A stretch of DNA of 13,263 nucleotides from Clostridia bacterium (GTDB taxonomy: Bacteria; Bacillota; Clostridia; Oscillospirales; Ruminococcaceae), in the NCBI GenBank assembly GCA_003246805.1, contig QKDG01000171.1:1-13263 (forward strand), in the 5' to 3' direction. This document shows positions 1 to 7,205 of the stretch, one piece after another (the stretch's first letter is position 1; each line of letters begins with the position of its first letter). The translations under genes and the position numbers were made by a program. The notes beneath the pieces were generated by a model that was not told the DNA's origin, did not search any database, and saw nothing but the letters and a program-made list of their open reading frames with translations.

Positions 1-1753
1 AGTCCAGATTTTTCTTGAATAATCATAAGCGCCCGAGCGGTGAACATCTAAAAGTTCAACAAGCTTTTGCTTGTCAAAGAACTTTTCGGCATTGTCAGAA
101 GTAAAGTATTCTTTAACGATATTATAATATTTGTCTTCTTTTAGCCAAACTCTGATAGGAACAGGGAAGCCAAGCTTTTTCTTGTTTGCAGTCTGAGGTG
201 GGCAGGCTTTTAATGCTGCAATTCTCATTGCGTATTTTGTATTCTCTTTTGTTACCCGGTGTTTTGCAGGGATACGCTGCGCTAACTTCATAACCTCCTT
301 GTCGAGGAAGGGAACACGAAGCTCAAGCGAATTTGCCATACTCATTTTATCAGCCTTTAAGAGAATATCACCAGTCATCCATAGGTGCAGGTCAAGATAC
401 TGCATCTTTGTCACAAGGCTTTGTGATTTCAACAGGGGAGGGAGCAGTTGTCTTAAATGTCAAAAGCTGCTTTCTTTCATCTTCACTAAAAATAAAAGCG
501 TTGCCGATAAATCGCTCTTCAAGGTCCTTGCTTCGTCTTATAATAAAATTCAAACCTCTTTTAGCAGGGAACTTTGAAGCAACCGAGCCAAGGCATCTTC
601 TAAAGCATTTTGGAAGGGCATTATAAAAAGCCATGTCATTAGGCTCTTTATATATATTGTATCCGCCAAAAATTTCATCAGCGCCCTCACCACTCAATAC
701 AACCTTAACCTTTTCTGACGCCAGCTTACACACAAAATACAAAGCAACGGCAGCAGGGTCAGCCAGAGGTTCATCCATGTGATATTGGATTTTTGAAAGA
801 TTACCCCAGTATTCTTCAGGGGTAATAACCTTGCTTATATTTTCTTTTTTGATATATTTTGAAAATTCCTTAGCATATCCGATTTCGTTGTATTTTTCAT
901 CTTTTCCGAACCCGACAGTAAAGGTTTTGTCAACATCGGCAACAGCGGCAACATAGCTTGAATCAACACCACTTGATAAAAAGCTGCCGACTTCAACATC
1001 AGCTATTTTATGTGCCTCAACTGAATTCTTGAAGGTGTCGGTAATAGCCTCAACCCAGGATTCAAGGTCTGGCTCATTATCGTCGTTAAACTCTATCTGC
1101 CAGTAGCGTTCAGTTTCAAGCTTTCCGTTTTTATATGTGAAACAATGAGCAGGCAACAGCTTATAAACCTGCCTGAAAAAGGTTTCCTGCGTTGGCGAAT
1201 ACTGAAAGGTAAGATAGTTTTCAAGTGCTACCTCATTAAGCTCCTTTTTAAAATGAGGATGTTCAAGAAATGATTTTATTTCAGAACCAAACATAAAGGT
1301 CTCATCCATAAAGGCGTAATACATAGGCTTTATTCCAAAAAAATCCCTTGCCCCAAAAATCTCGCCTGTATTTTTGTTCCAGATGATGAAAGCAAACATT
1401 CCACGCAGCTTTGAGAGCATGCTTTTTCCCCATTGCTCGTAACCATGCAAAAGAACTTCGGAGTCTGATTTTGTCTCAAACACATGGCCATGTTTAATCA
1501 AATCCTCACGCAAAGGCTGATAATTATAAATCTCACCGTTGAATACAAGCACCATTGACTTGTCTTCGTTGAACAAAGGCTGATTTCCTTGTTCAAGGTC
1601 AATGATACTCAGTCTTCTGAATCCCAGGGCAATACCCTCATCAACGTATTTGCCGCTTGAATCAGGGCCACGATGCTTTATTTTCTCCATCATATTTTCA
1701 ATAACAATTGACGCATCATCAATTTTGTTGGAGAATCCAACAAATCCACACAT
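1..1753 (-). pseudogene. asnB: Asparagine synthetase B (glutamine-hydrolysing), frameshifted and cut by the window edge
   Basis: AsnB makes asparagine from aspartate, glutamine and ATP in the cytosol. The start at 1753 gives MCGFVGF, so Cys2 becomes the N-terminal amidotransferase nucleophile; AGAGAGG lies 7 bases upstream (1761-1767). Residues RGPD (28-31) and NGEIYNY (72-78) mark the class II glutaminase domain. SSGVDSS (260-266) is the PP-loop of the synthetase domain. The first frame ends at a TGA (392-394) after 453 codons, just past ITKP. The next frame then continues without a stop from about 420 to position 1 with typical AsnB sequence, including VTKMQYLDLHLW, GDILLKADKMSMANSLELR, KKLGFPVPIR and SRKIWT. 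Compared from memory with Bacillus subtilis AsnB, about 8-11 residues are missing at the switch, so this is a small deletion rather than a single-base slip. It may be a true pseudogene or an assembly error. The C-terminus lies beyond position 1. Confidence 0.88.
411..426. repeat. Short palindrome at the asnB frame break
   Basis: TCACAA and TTGTGA form perfect 6-bp inverted arms around a 4-base GGCT loop, exactly where the asnB reading frame changes. The sequence shows the palindrome and the break together. That the hairpin is the deletion junction, or helped cause it, is inference. Confidence 0.5.
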
Positions 1754-1831
1754 AAAAAAGCCTCTCTTTCTGTTAGAAAAAATCTGTTGCAACAGTTATT
1801 TTTTATTGTTTTTCATTAAAACTATATTAAT

Positions 1832-1860
1832 ATAATATGTTAATTTGATTTTTTTGATAA
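1832..1860 (-). promoter_or_regulatory. Probable asnB promoter
   Basis: On the minus strand TTATCA (1855-1860) is followed after 17 bases by TATTAT (1832-1837). This would give a leader of about 70 bases before the asnB start at 1753. Both hexamers are imperfect and the region is AT-rich, so the call is moderate. Confidence 0.4.
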
Positions 1861-2003
1861 AACATAATAAAAATAGTATTGAAAGATAATTCAATTAAAT
1901 TCAATAAAATAATTATACAACAGTAAAAATTTATTTTCAAGGATTAATTGACAAAATACGACTGTTGTGGTTAATAAATATAGATCAGAAATGTTATAAT
2001 GTG

Positions 2004-2032
2004 TTGCAAAAATTGTGAGGTTATTGTATAAT
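2004..2032 (+). promoter_or_regulatory. Promoter of the SGNH hydrolase operon
   Basis: TTGCAA (2004-2009), a 17-base spacer and a perfect TATAAT (2027-2032) lie 30 bases before the start codon at 2062. The AAGGTGG ribosome binding site follows at 2048-2054. A second extended -10 (1992-2000) just upstream could be an alternative start site. Confidence 0.6.
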
Positions 2033-2061
2033 TAAAAAAGAAATATTAAGGTGGTAGGTAT

Positions 2062-2940
2062 ATGTATAAATTCACCAGAAATAAAGTTAAAAAGAAGAGA
2101 TACCGTATTGATATGGTGTTTTTATCCGGAGTAATTGTTTTTGCGGCTTGCTTTGCTATTTATATGTTCAGGGGGGAGCTTATCCCGGCTGACGAAGGTG
2201 GAATAAAAGGAGTAAGTACTTCTGACGACAGTTCATTAGTAACAGTCAATGATGATTCTGTTGTTGACAGCTCGTCGAGTGAAGAAATTATCCCGGCGGA
2301 AACTTCACAGCCTGTTTCTGATGTTCAAAAGGCAGTAAATCCCGTCCCTCTTTCAGAAAAAAAGGATATGTCGTATATTGACAGCTGCGTGTTTGTGGGG
2401 GATTCCCTGACGGTTGGCTTATCATCATACAATGTTCTTTCATACGACAAAGTTCTTGCGTCAATAGGCATGAATATCAACAAGGTTAATACCGAGCCTA
2501 TAAAAACGACAGCAGGCACCGTAACCATAAAGCAGGCGTTGCTTTCAATAAAGCCCGCAAATATCTATATTATGCTTGGCAGCAACGGCGTTGCATTTTT
2601 ATCGAATGAAACTATGATAACCGAGTATATTACATTTGTAAATGATATAAGAGCTGACCTTCCCGATTCAAAGATATATGTAATTTCAATTCCTCCCGTA
2701 ACAGCCCAGAGGGAAACCACAAATGACCACCCTATTCAGAACGCTGATATTGACGTTTATAATTCCGAGCTTTTGAAAATGGCAAATGACAATAATCTTT
2801 ATTTTATTGACCTTAACACAGCCTTGAAGAACAACGAGGGGAAGGTTGATCCTGAAAAGGTTCAGAATGACGGAATGCATTTTACAAAAGATACTTATAT
2901 GATAATGCTAGACTATATATTGACTCACGTCGCATCATAA
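2062..2940 (+). CDS. Membrane-anchored SGNH/GDSL-family hydrolase
   Basis: Likely an extracytoplasmic esterase or acyl transferase-type enzyme of the SGNH fold; the substrate is unknown. The 292-residue protein has a basic N-terminus and one membrane helix (about 18-36), then a Ser/Asp-rich linker (about 45-95) as in surface proteins. The catalytic domain follows: GDSL with Ser115 (block I), Gly136 (block II), GSN with Asn175 (block III), and DGMH with Asp270 and His273 (block V). All four SGNH blocks are therefore present and it is probably active. The ATG at 2062 has AAGGTGG 7 bases upstream. It is first in an operon with a DUF4358 lipoprotein 25 bases downstream. Such enzymes commonly remove or move acetyl groups on cell-wall or exported polysaccharides; this role is inferred. 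Confidence 0.85.
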   Translation: MYKFTRNKVKKKRYRIDMVFLSGVIVFAACFAIYMFRGELIPADEGGIKGVSTSDDSSLVTVNDDSVVDSSSSEEIIPAETSQPVSDVQKAVNPVPLSEKKDMSYIDSCVFVGDSLTVGLSSYNVLSYDKVLASIGMNINKVNTEPIKTTAGTVTIKQALLSIKPANIYIMLGSNGVAFLSNETMITEYITFVNDIRADLPDSKIYVISIPPVTAQRETTNDHPIQNADIDVYNSELLKMANDNNLYFIDLNTALKNNEGKVDPEKVQNDGMHFTKDTYMIMLDYILTHVAS

Positions 2941-2965
2941 TTTTAAAAGGAAGAGGACGTTAACA

Positions 2966-3442
2966 ATGAAAATACTGAAATATTTTTTATGCTCAGCTAT
3001 TTTAATACTATTATTAGCTGGATGTACACAACAGCAGGGAACAGAGGTTCAACCAGAAGTTGAGGATATAACAAAAGGAATTTTAGAACAGATAGAGTTT
3101 TCAGAAATGGTTGAGGCTACAACTGACAATATTAGCTTTATGTATGATTTAAACGCTGATGAATTTGATGATTATTCAGTATATTATGCAGGCTCAGGTG
3201 GCTATGCCGATGAAATTGCTGTAATCAAGGTTTCATCACAGGATGATATTGATAAAGTTAAAACTGCTTTTGATGAAAGAATTACATCAAGAACATCGGA
3301 TTTTAAAGGATATGCCCCTCTTGAATCAGAAAAGCTTGAGAATGCAGTGGTTGAACAAAAAGGCAATTATATTTTCCTTGCAATATGTGACGACACCGAC
3401 AAGGCTGTAAATATTTTTGAAGATTCATTTAATAAACAATAA
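2966..3442 (+). CDS. DUF4358 domain lipoprotein
   Basis: A 158-residue exported lipoprotein. The signal peptide (1-19) ends in the lipobox LAGC with Cys20 as the lipidation site. The rest matches my memory of the DUF4358 family: a YYAGSGGYADEIAVIKV stretch, then a QDDIDKVKTAFDER helix, and a late NYIFLAICDD strand. The family has no established biochemical role. It follows the SGNH hydrolase by 25 bases with an AAGGAAGAGG ribosome binding site, so the two are probably cotranscribed and both sit outside the membrane. I recall DUF4358 genes beside acyltransferase and SGNH genes in Clostridia, which fits a shared surface-modification task, but this remains inference. Confidence 0.85.
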   Translation: MKILKYFLCSAILILLLAGCTQQQGTEVQPEVEDITKGILEQIEFSEMVEATTDNISFMYDLNADEFDDYSVYYAGSGGYADEIAVIKVSSQDDIDKVKTAFDERITSRTSDFKGYAPLESEKLENAVVEQKGNYIFLAICDDTDKAVNIFEDSFNKQ

Positions 3443-3453
3443 GGAGAAGTCAA

Positions 3454-3795
3454 GTGATTGTAATTAGCTTAATAATTTTAGCAATACTATTCTTTACATT
3501 TATAGTATCCTACCGCTCAAACAGAATTTATGCTTTTTCTGCCATACCATTAGCAGTTTTGCCGGCTTTGAATATTCTTGCATTTTTAATAACAAAGCCA
3601 CTTTCGTTTGTTCTGCCTTTTTCACCATCTTCAATATTTATTGCAATAAATATTTTAGCAGCAATTATCACAAGTGTAAGCAGCGTGATATTTTCAAAAG
3701 CTTTTAAAACAAAAATGGCAAGGATTTATTATCTGGCAATGAGTATATTGTATACCATTGTATTGGCTTGGATTTACATTCTAATCAGATTATAA
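3454..3795 (+). CDS. Small four-helix membrane protein, unknown function
   Basis: A 113-residue hydrophobic protein I do not recognise. It shows about four membrane helices (roughly 1-20, 27-48, 57-79 and 90-112) with short basic loops such as RSNR and KAFKTK. It starts at GTG 3454; AAGGAG (3441-3446) overlaps the stop codon of the DUF4358 gene, so translation is probably coupled. It is the last gene of the SGNH-DUF4358 operon and is followed by two terminator-like hairpins. No catalytic motif is visible. It may anchor or assist the two exported partners. Confidence 0.7.
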   Translation: MIVISLIILAILFFTFIVSYRSNRIYAFSAIPLAVLPALNILAFLITKPLSFVLPFSPSSIFIAINILAAIITSVSSVIFSKAFKTKMARIYYLAMSILYTIVLAWIYILIRL

Positions 3796-3827
3796 AAATT
3801 GCACCATAAGAATTTACGTATTTATGT

Positions 3828-3856
3828 GGGCGATTGCGGTCGCCCTGCATTTTTTT
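3828..3856 (+). terminator. Terminator of the SGNH-DUF4358 operon
   Basis: GGGCGA (3828-3833) pairs perfectly with TCGCCC (3840-3845) across a 6-base loop, and a run of seven T follows at 3850-3856 after TGCA. The second half (3834-3845), read on the minus strand, is GGGCGACCGCAA, a 12-mer found again at 6495-6506. Confidence 0.65.
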
Positions 3857-3883
3857 GCAAAAAAAGTGTTATTGCGCAATCTG

Positions 3884-3908
3884 AACAGCTCTTTGTGGCT
3901 GTTTTTTT
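3884..3908 (+). terminator. Second terminator hairpin before nrdD
   Basis: AACAGC (3884-3889) and GCTGTT (3898-3903) form a 6-bp stem over an 8-base loop, running into seven T (3902-3908). With the hairpin at 3828 it makes a tandem barrier between the surface operon and nrdD. A 10-bp palindrome ATTGCGCAAT lies between them at 3871-3880. Confidence 0.55.
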
Positions 3909-4009
3909 GTTTATAAACATTAAATAAATGGAATAATATTTTTAACTAAAAAATAGCAATTTGACTAAATATGCAAATATAATTTTATGCAAAATTTTGC
4001 GATTTCGCC

Positions 4010-4039
4010 TTGACAAATCAGGTGGTTATACTATATACT
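4010..4039 (+). promoter_or_regulatory. nrdD promoter
   Basis: A perfect TTGACA (4010-4015) is followed by TATACT (4034-4039) at 18 bases, or TATATA (4032-4037) at 16. Transcription would start near 4046, leaving a leader of about 55 bases. The -10 lies inside the first NrdR-like box. Confidence 0.7.
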
Positions 4040-4074
4040 TGTTTATAGCACAAACCAACCACTATATATGGTGG
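4028..4074 (+). promoter_or_regulatory. Tandem NrdR boxes (operator of nrdD)
   Basis: Two sites resemble the published NrdR box acaCwAtATaTwGtgt. Box 2 (4059-4074) is CCACTATATATGGTGG, matching 13 of 16 positions and lying in an almost perfect 20-bp palindrome (4057-4076). Box 1 (4028-4043), ATACTATATACTTGTT, is weaker at about 11 of 16. The boxes start exactly 31 bp apart, about three helical turns, which is the arrangement known for NrdR. Box 1 covers the -10 and box 2 lies just after the expected transcription start, so binding should repress. The nrdR gene is not in this window. Confidence 0.8.
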
Positions 4075-4101
4075 TTTGGGATAATTGAGGAGGAATCGGT
4101 G

Positions 4102-6423
4102 ATGGTTACACAAGTAATGAAAAGAGACGGCAGGAAGGTTACCTTTAATATCGAAAAAATTGCAAATGCAATTTTCAAGGCGGCACAGGCTGTTGGTGGC
4201 AACGACTATGATGAAGCTCTTGAAATTGCAGGTAAGGTTTGTGACCTTATTGAAGAAGTTTCTGAAAAAAGGATGCCTACCGTTGAGGAAATTCAGGATT
4301 TAGTTGAAAAGGTTCTTGTTGAAGAAGGGCATGCAAAAACAGCAAAGGCATACATTCTTTATCGTGCAAACAGAACAAGAGCAAGAGAAATGAATACCCG
4401 TCTTATGAAGGTTTATGAGGATTTGACCTTTAAATCTGCAAAGGACAGTGATATAAAAAGGGAAAACGCAAATATCGACGGTGATACTGCGATGGGAACA
4501 ATGCTGAAATACGGTTCAGTAGGTGCTAAGGAATTCTACGAAATGTATGTGCTTGACCCTAAGCATTCAAAAGCGCATGAAAACGGTGATATTCATATAC
4601 ACGACCTTGACTTTTTAACACTTACAACAACCTGCTGTCAGATTGATTTAATAAAGCTGTTTAAAGGCGGATTTTCAACCGGACATGGCTTTTTGAGAGA
4701 GCCTAATGAAATCGCAAGCTATTCTGCACTTGCTTGTATTGCTATTCAGTCAAATCAGAATGACCAGCACGGCGGGCAGAGCATCCCAAACTTTGATTAT
4801 GCAATGGCAGATGGCGTTAAAAAGACTTTTAAGCGCTGTTATAGGGAAAATATATCGAGATGCCTGTCAATGATGGCTGGCATAGAGGATGCTACCGATA
4901 TTTCTAAGCAGATGGCAAACGAGATATTTGAAGAAACTGGATTGATACCCTGCCTTTCAAACGACAACGGTTATAAAGAGATTGAGCTGCCAAAGCTGCT
5001 AAAATACACCGACGAGAAGACAGCAAGCAGAATTCAGGAATTTACCCACAAAACTGCAACAAAAGAAACCGACCGTGCAACATATCAGGCTATGGAGGCT
5101 TTGATTCATAACCTTAACACAATGAACAGCCGTGCCGGTGCACAGACACCGTTCAGCTCCATTAACTACGGAACAGACACATCGGTCGAGGGCAGAATGG
5201 TCATAAAGAATATCCTGCTTGCTAATGAGGCAGGCTTAGGGAACGGCGAAACACCTATTTTCCCGATTCATATTTTTAAAATTAAAGAGGGGATAAACTA
5301 TAACCCTACCGACCCTAGCTATGATTTGTTCAAGCTTGCGTGCAGGGTATCGGCAAAGAGATTGTTCCCTAATTTTTCATTCATAGATGCGCCATATAAT
5401 CTTCAATATTATAAAGAGGGTAATTATAATACAGAGGTTGCATATATGGGCTGCCGTACCCGCGTTATTGGAAACACCTATGATAAATCACGCGAAATAG
5501 TAACAGGAAGAGGAAATCTCAGCTTTACATCTATCAATCTCCCTCGCCTTGCAATAAAAGCAAACCAGAATGTAGGAGCTTTTTTTGACAGCCTTGATGA
5601 AATGATGGATTTGGTTATCGATCAGCTTTTGCACCGTTTTAAAATACAGGCACAAAAAAAGGTAAGGAATTATCCGTTTTTGATGGGGCAGGGTATATGG
5701 ATAGATTCAAACAAGCTTGGCGTTGATGATGAAGTTGGCGAGATATTAAAGCACGGCACATTGTCAGTCGGCTTTATCGGGCTTGCCGAAACATTGAAGG
5801 CTTTGATTGGAAAGCATCATGGTGAAAGCGAAGAAGCACGAGAGTTAGGGCTTGAAATAGTTACAAAAATGCGAGAAAAGCTTGATGAGGAATCAGCAAA
5901 GACGGGTATGAACTTCTCATTGCTTGCAACACCGGCTGAGGGATTGTCGGGAAGATTTGTAAAAATGGACAAAGAGCTTTTTGGTGTAATAGAGGGCGTA
6001 ACAGACAGGGATTATTATACAAACTCATTCCATGTGCCTGTATATTACAGCATCAGTGCATTTGATAAAATCAAGACAGAAGCACCATACCATGCTTTGA
6101 CAAACGCAGGCCATATAAGCTATATCGAGCTTGACGGTGACCCTGTTAATAATCTTTCAGCATTTGAAAAGGTTGTTCGATATATGAAGGAATCTGGAAT
6201 TGGCTATGGCTCAATAAATCATCCAGTAGACCGTGACCCTGTATGCGGATACACTGGAATTATCGGCGATTATTGCCCGAAATGCGGGAGAAAAGAGTTT
6301 TCAGGCGGCGGGCAGTTTGACAGGATAAGGAGAATCACAGGATATCTTGTTGGAACTGTTGACAGATTCAATAATGCAAAGCGTGCAGAGGTTTATGACA
6401 GAGTAAAGCATGGAATAAAATAG
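4102..6423 (+). CDS. nrdD: Anaerobic (class III) ribonucleoside-triphosphate reductase
   Basis: NrdD reduces ribonucleotides to deoxyribonucleotides for DNA synthesis without oxygen, using a glycyl radical installed by NrdG. The 773-residue protein begins with an ATP-cone allosteric domain (about 1-90, MKRDGRKVTFNIEKI). Cys178-Cys179 (TTTCCQID) and Cys451 (YMGCRTR) lie in the stretches that carry the active-site cysteines of the family. The C-terminal RITGYLVG holds the glycyl-radical Gly747. A metal-site region has Cys715, Cys725 and Cys728; a fourth Cys is not visible there, but His707 is nearby. The start at 4102 is chosen because GAGGAGG (4087-4093) precedes it; the open frame continues upstream to 3961 but that part is promoter and operator DNA. 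nrdG follows 202 bases later. Confidence 0.96.
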   Translation: MVTQVMKRDGRKVTFNIEKIANAIFKAAQAVGGNDYDEALEIAGKVCDLIEEVSEKRMPTVEEIQDLVEKVLVEEGHAKTAKAYILYRANRTRAREMNTRLMKVYEDLTFKSAKDSDIKRENANIDGDTAMGTMLKYGSVGAKEFYEMYVLDPKHSKAHENGDIHIHDLDFLTLTTTCCQIDLIKLFKGGFSTGHGFLREPNEIASYSALACIAIQSNQNDQHGGQSIPNFDYAMADGVKKTFKRCYRENISRCLSMMAGIEDATDISKQMANEIFEETGLIPCLSNDNGYKEIELPKLLKYTDEKTASRIQEFTHKTATKETDRATYQAMEALIHNLNTMNSRAGAQTPFSSINYGTDTSVEGRMVIKNILLANEAGLGNGETPIFPIHIFKIKEGINYNPTDPSYDLFKLACRVSAKRLFPNFSFIDAPYNLQYYKEGNYNTEVAYMGCRTRVIGNTYDKSREIVTGRGNLSFTSINLPRLAIKANQNVGAFFDSLDEMMDLVIDQLLHRFKIQAQKKVRNYPFLMGQGIWIDSNKLGVDDEVGEILKHGTLSVGFIGLAETLKALIGKHHGESEEARELGLEIVTKMREKLDEESAKTGMNFSLLATPAEGLSGRFVKMDKELFGVIEGVTDRDYYTNSFHVPVYYSISAFDKIKTEAPYHALTNAGHISYIELDGDPVNNLSAFEKVVRYMKESGIGYGSINHPVDRDPVCGYTGIIGDYCPKCGRKEFSGGGQFDRIRRITGYLVGTVDRFNNAKRAEVYDRVKHGIK

Positions 6424-6429
6424 AACAAA

Positions 6430-6460
6430 AAGGGCGTGCATAGAGTACGCCCTTAATGTT
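6430..6460 (+). terminator. Hairpin after nrdD (copy 1 of a repeated hairpin)
   Basis: AAGGGCGT (6430-6437) pairs perfectly with ACGCCCTT (6447-6454) over a 9-base loop, starting 7 bases after the nrdD stop. The T tract is poor (AATGTTTT), so it may be a leaky terminator or an mRNA 3'-end stabiliser that sets the nrdD:nrdG ratio. Its core at 6434-6451 recurs at 6575-6592. Confidence 0.55.
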
Positions 6461-6493
6461 TTCGAAATAATATATTTTTATGCGAAGGGGCAA

Positions 6494-6512
6494 GGGGCGA
6501 CCGCAAGGCCCC
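6494..6512. repeat. GC-rich REP-like hairpin between nrdD and nrdG
   Basis: GGGGC (6494-6498) pairs with GCCCC (6508-6512) around GACCGCAAG, in otherwise AT-rich DNA. The 12-mer GGGCGACCGCAA (6495-6506) is repeated exactly on the opposite strand at 3834-3845. It looks like a member of a dispersed intergenic hairpin family; two copies are all this window can show. Confidence 0.45.
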
Positions 6513-6572
6513 CTTTAAATACACGTATTCATTTGAATGAAAATTTATAAACGGAATTTTTTCACAACCTAA

Positions 6573-6597
6573 GAGCGTGCATGGAGTACGCCTTTTA
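6573..6597 (+). repeat. Hairpin before nrdG (copy 2 of a repeated hairpin)
   Basis: GCGTGCATGGAGTACGCC (6575-6592) matches the hairpin core after nrdD (6434-6451) at 17 of 18 bases, 141 bp downstream. Its outer stem has an A-C mismatch, but it is followed by TTTT (6593-6596), so it may act as a weak terminator or attenuator. The ATG at 6581, an upstream in-frame start for nrdG, lies inside this hairpin and is unlikely to be used. Confidence 0.5.
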
Positions 6598-6625
6598 TTA
6601 CCGTTTATTAAAGAGGAGTGCTATT

Positions 6626-7129
6626 ATGGAACTGAGAATTTCAGGAACAGTAAATGATTCTATCGTTGATGGCCCAGGAATACGCTATTGCGTATTTGTT
6701 CAGGGCTGCCCACATAAATGTGAGGGATGTCACAATCCGAATACACATGATTTCAATGGAGGAAGAATTGTTGACACTGATGATTTGTTAAAAGAAATAA
6801 AAGCAAATCCGCTGCTCTCGGGTGTAACATTCAGCGGTGGGGAGCCTTTTTGCCAGGCAAAAGCACTTGCTTTTCTTGGCAGACAAATAAAACAGGAAAA
6901 CCTTGATATAATAACATATACAGGCTATACTTTTGAGGAACTGAAAGAAAAATCAACTGATGAAAACGGGTATATGCAATTGCTTGAAGTTTCTGATTTC
7001 ATTGTTGACGGTAAGTTTGAAAAGGAGAAAAAAAGCTATCTGTTAAAATTCAAAGGCAGCTCAAACCAAAGAATTATAGATTGCAATAAATCCCTTGAAA
7101 ACGTAGCAATATATGAAGTTGAATTCTGA
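6626..7129 (+). CDS. nrdG: Anaerobic ribonucleotide reductase activating protein (radical SAM)
   Basis: NrdG cleaves S-adenosylmethionine at a [4Fe-4S] cluster and generates the glycyl radical on NrdD. The 167-residue protein carries the radical-SAM motif C-x3-C-x2-C at Cys28, Cys32 and Cys35, preceded by VDGPGIR, and the SAM-binding GGEP at 71-74 (TFSGGEPF). Length and motif order are usual for the short NrdG family. The ATG at 6626 is used because AGAGGAG (6612-6618) lies 7 bases upstream; 15 extra codons back to 6581 would start within a repeated hairpin. No promoter or NrdR box is evident upstream, so expression probably depends on readthrough from nrdD. Confidence 0.95.
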   Translation: MELRISGTVNDSIVDGPGIRYCVFVQGCPHKCEGCHNPNTHDFNGGRIVDTDDLLKEIKANPLLSGVTFSGGEPFCQAKALAFLGRQIKQENLDIITYTGYTFEELKEKSTDENGYMQLLEVSDFIVDGKFEKEKKSYLLKFKGSSNQRIIDCNKSLENVAIYEVEF

Positions 7130-7146
7130 TATATTTCGAAAAGCTA

Positions 7147-7175
7147 TTGTAAAAAAATTTAAAAAATGATAAAAT
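7147..7175 (+). promoter_or_regulatory. Promoter of the solute-binding lipoprotein gene
   Basis: TTGTAA (7147-7152), 17 bases, then TAAAAT (7170-7175), with TG at 7167-7168 forming an extended -10. The leader would be about 25 bases, with GGGAGAG at 7192-7198. No terminator is visible between nrdG and this promoter. Confidence 0.6.
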
Positions 7176-7205
7176 AATATAAAAGTTTTTTGGGAGAGTA
7201 GAAGT

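Larger units (their letters stand above)
1754..2061. other. Divergent intergenic region between asnB and the SGNH hydrolase gene
   Basis: About 308 bases of very AT-rich DNA without a convincing gene. It holds the asnB ribosome binding site, a probable asnB promoter (1832-1860, minus), and two candidate plus-strand promoters: an extended -10 TGTTATAAT at 1992-2000 without a clear -35, and a better one at 2004-2032. A TTGACA at 1948-1953 has no good -10 at the right distance. I see no T-box motif or other riboswitch for asnB. Confidence 0.6.

Noticed and set aside
299..626. Two overlapping plus-strand open frames inside asnB
   Set aside because: They are antisense to clear AsnB sequence that continues in two minus-strand frames, and their products are low-quality shadow translations.
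1754..1792. Thirteen-codon N-terminal extension of asnB (start at 1792)
   Set aside because: The enzyme needs Cys right after the initiator Met; ATG 1753 gives this and has its own ribosome binding site.
1948..1976. Promoter from TTGACA at 1948
   Set aside because: The hexamer is perfect, but at 16-19 bases there is no acceptable -10.
1793..2000. T-box or riboswitch leader for asnB
   Set aside because: No T-box antiterminator sequence and no terminator hairpin are visible on the minus strand.
3850..3880. Palindromes TTTTTTTGCAAAAAAA and ATTGCGCAAT as an operator or origin element
   Set aside because: They lie between two terminators in AT-rich DNA, and no repeat or gene context supports a specific binding role.
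6581..6625. Upstream start for nrdG at 6581
   Set aside because: It lies in the repeated hairpin, has no ribosome binding site, and adds residues not typical of NrdG.
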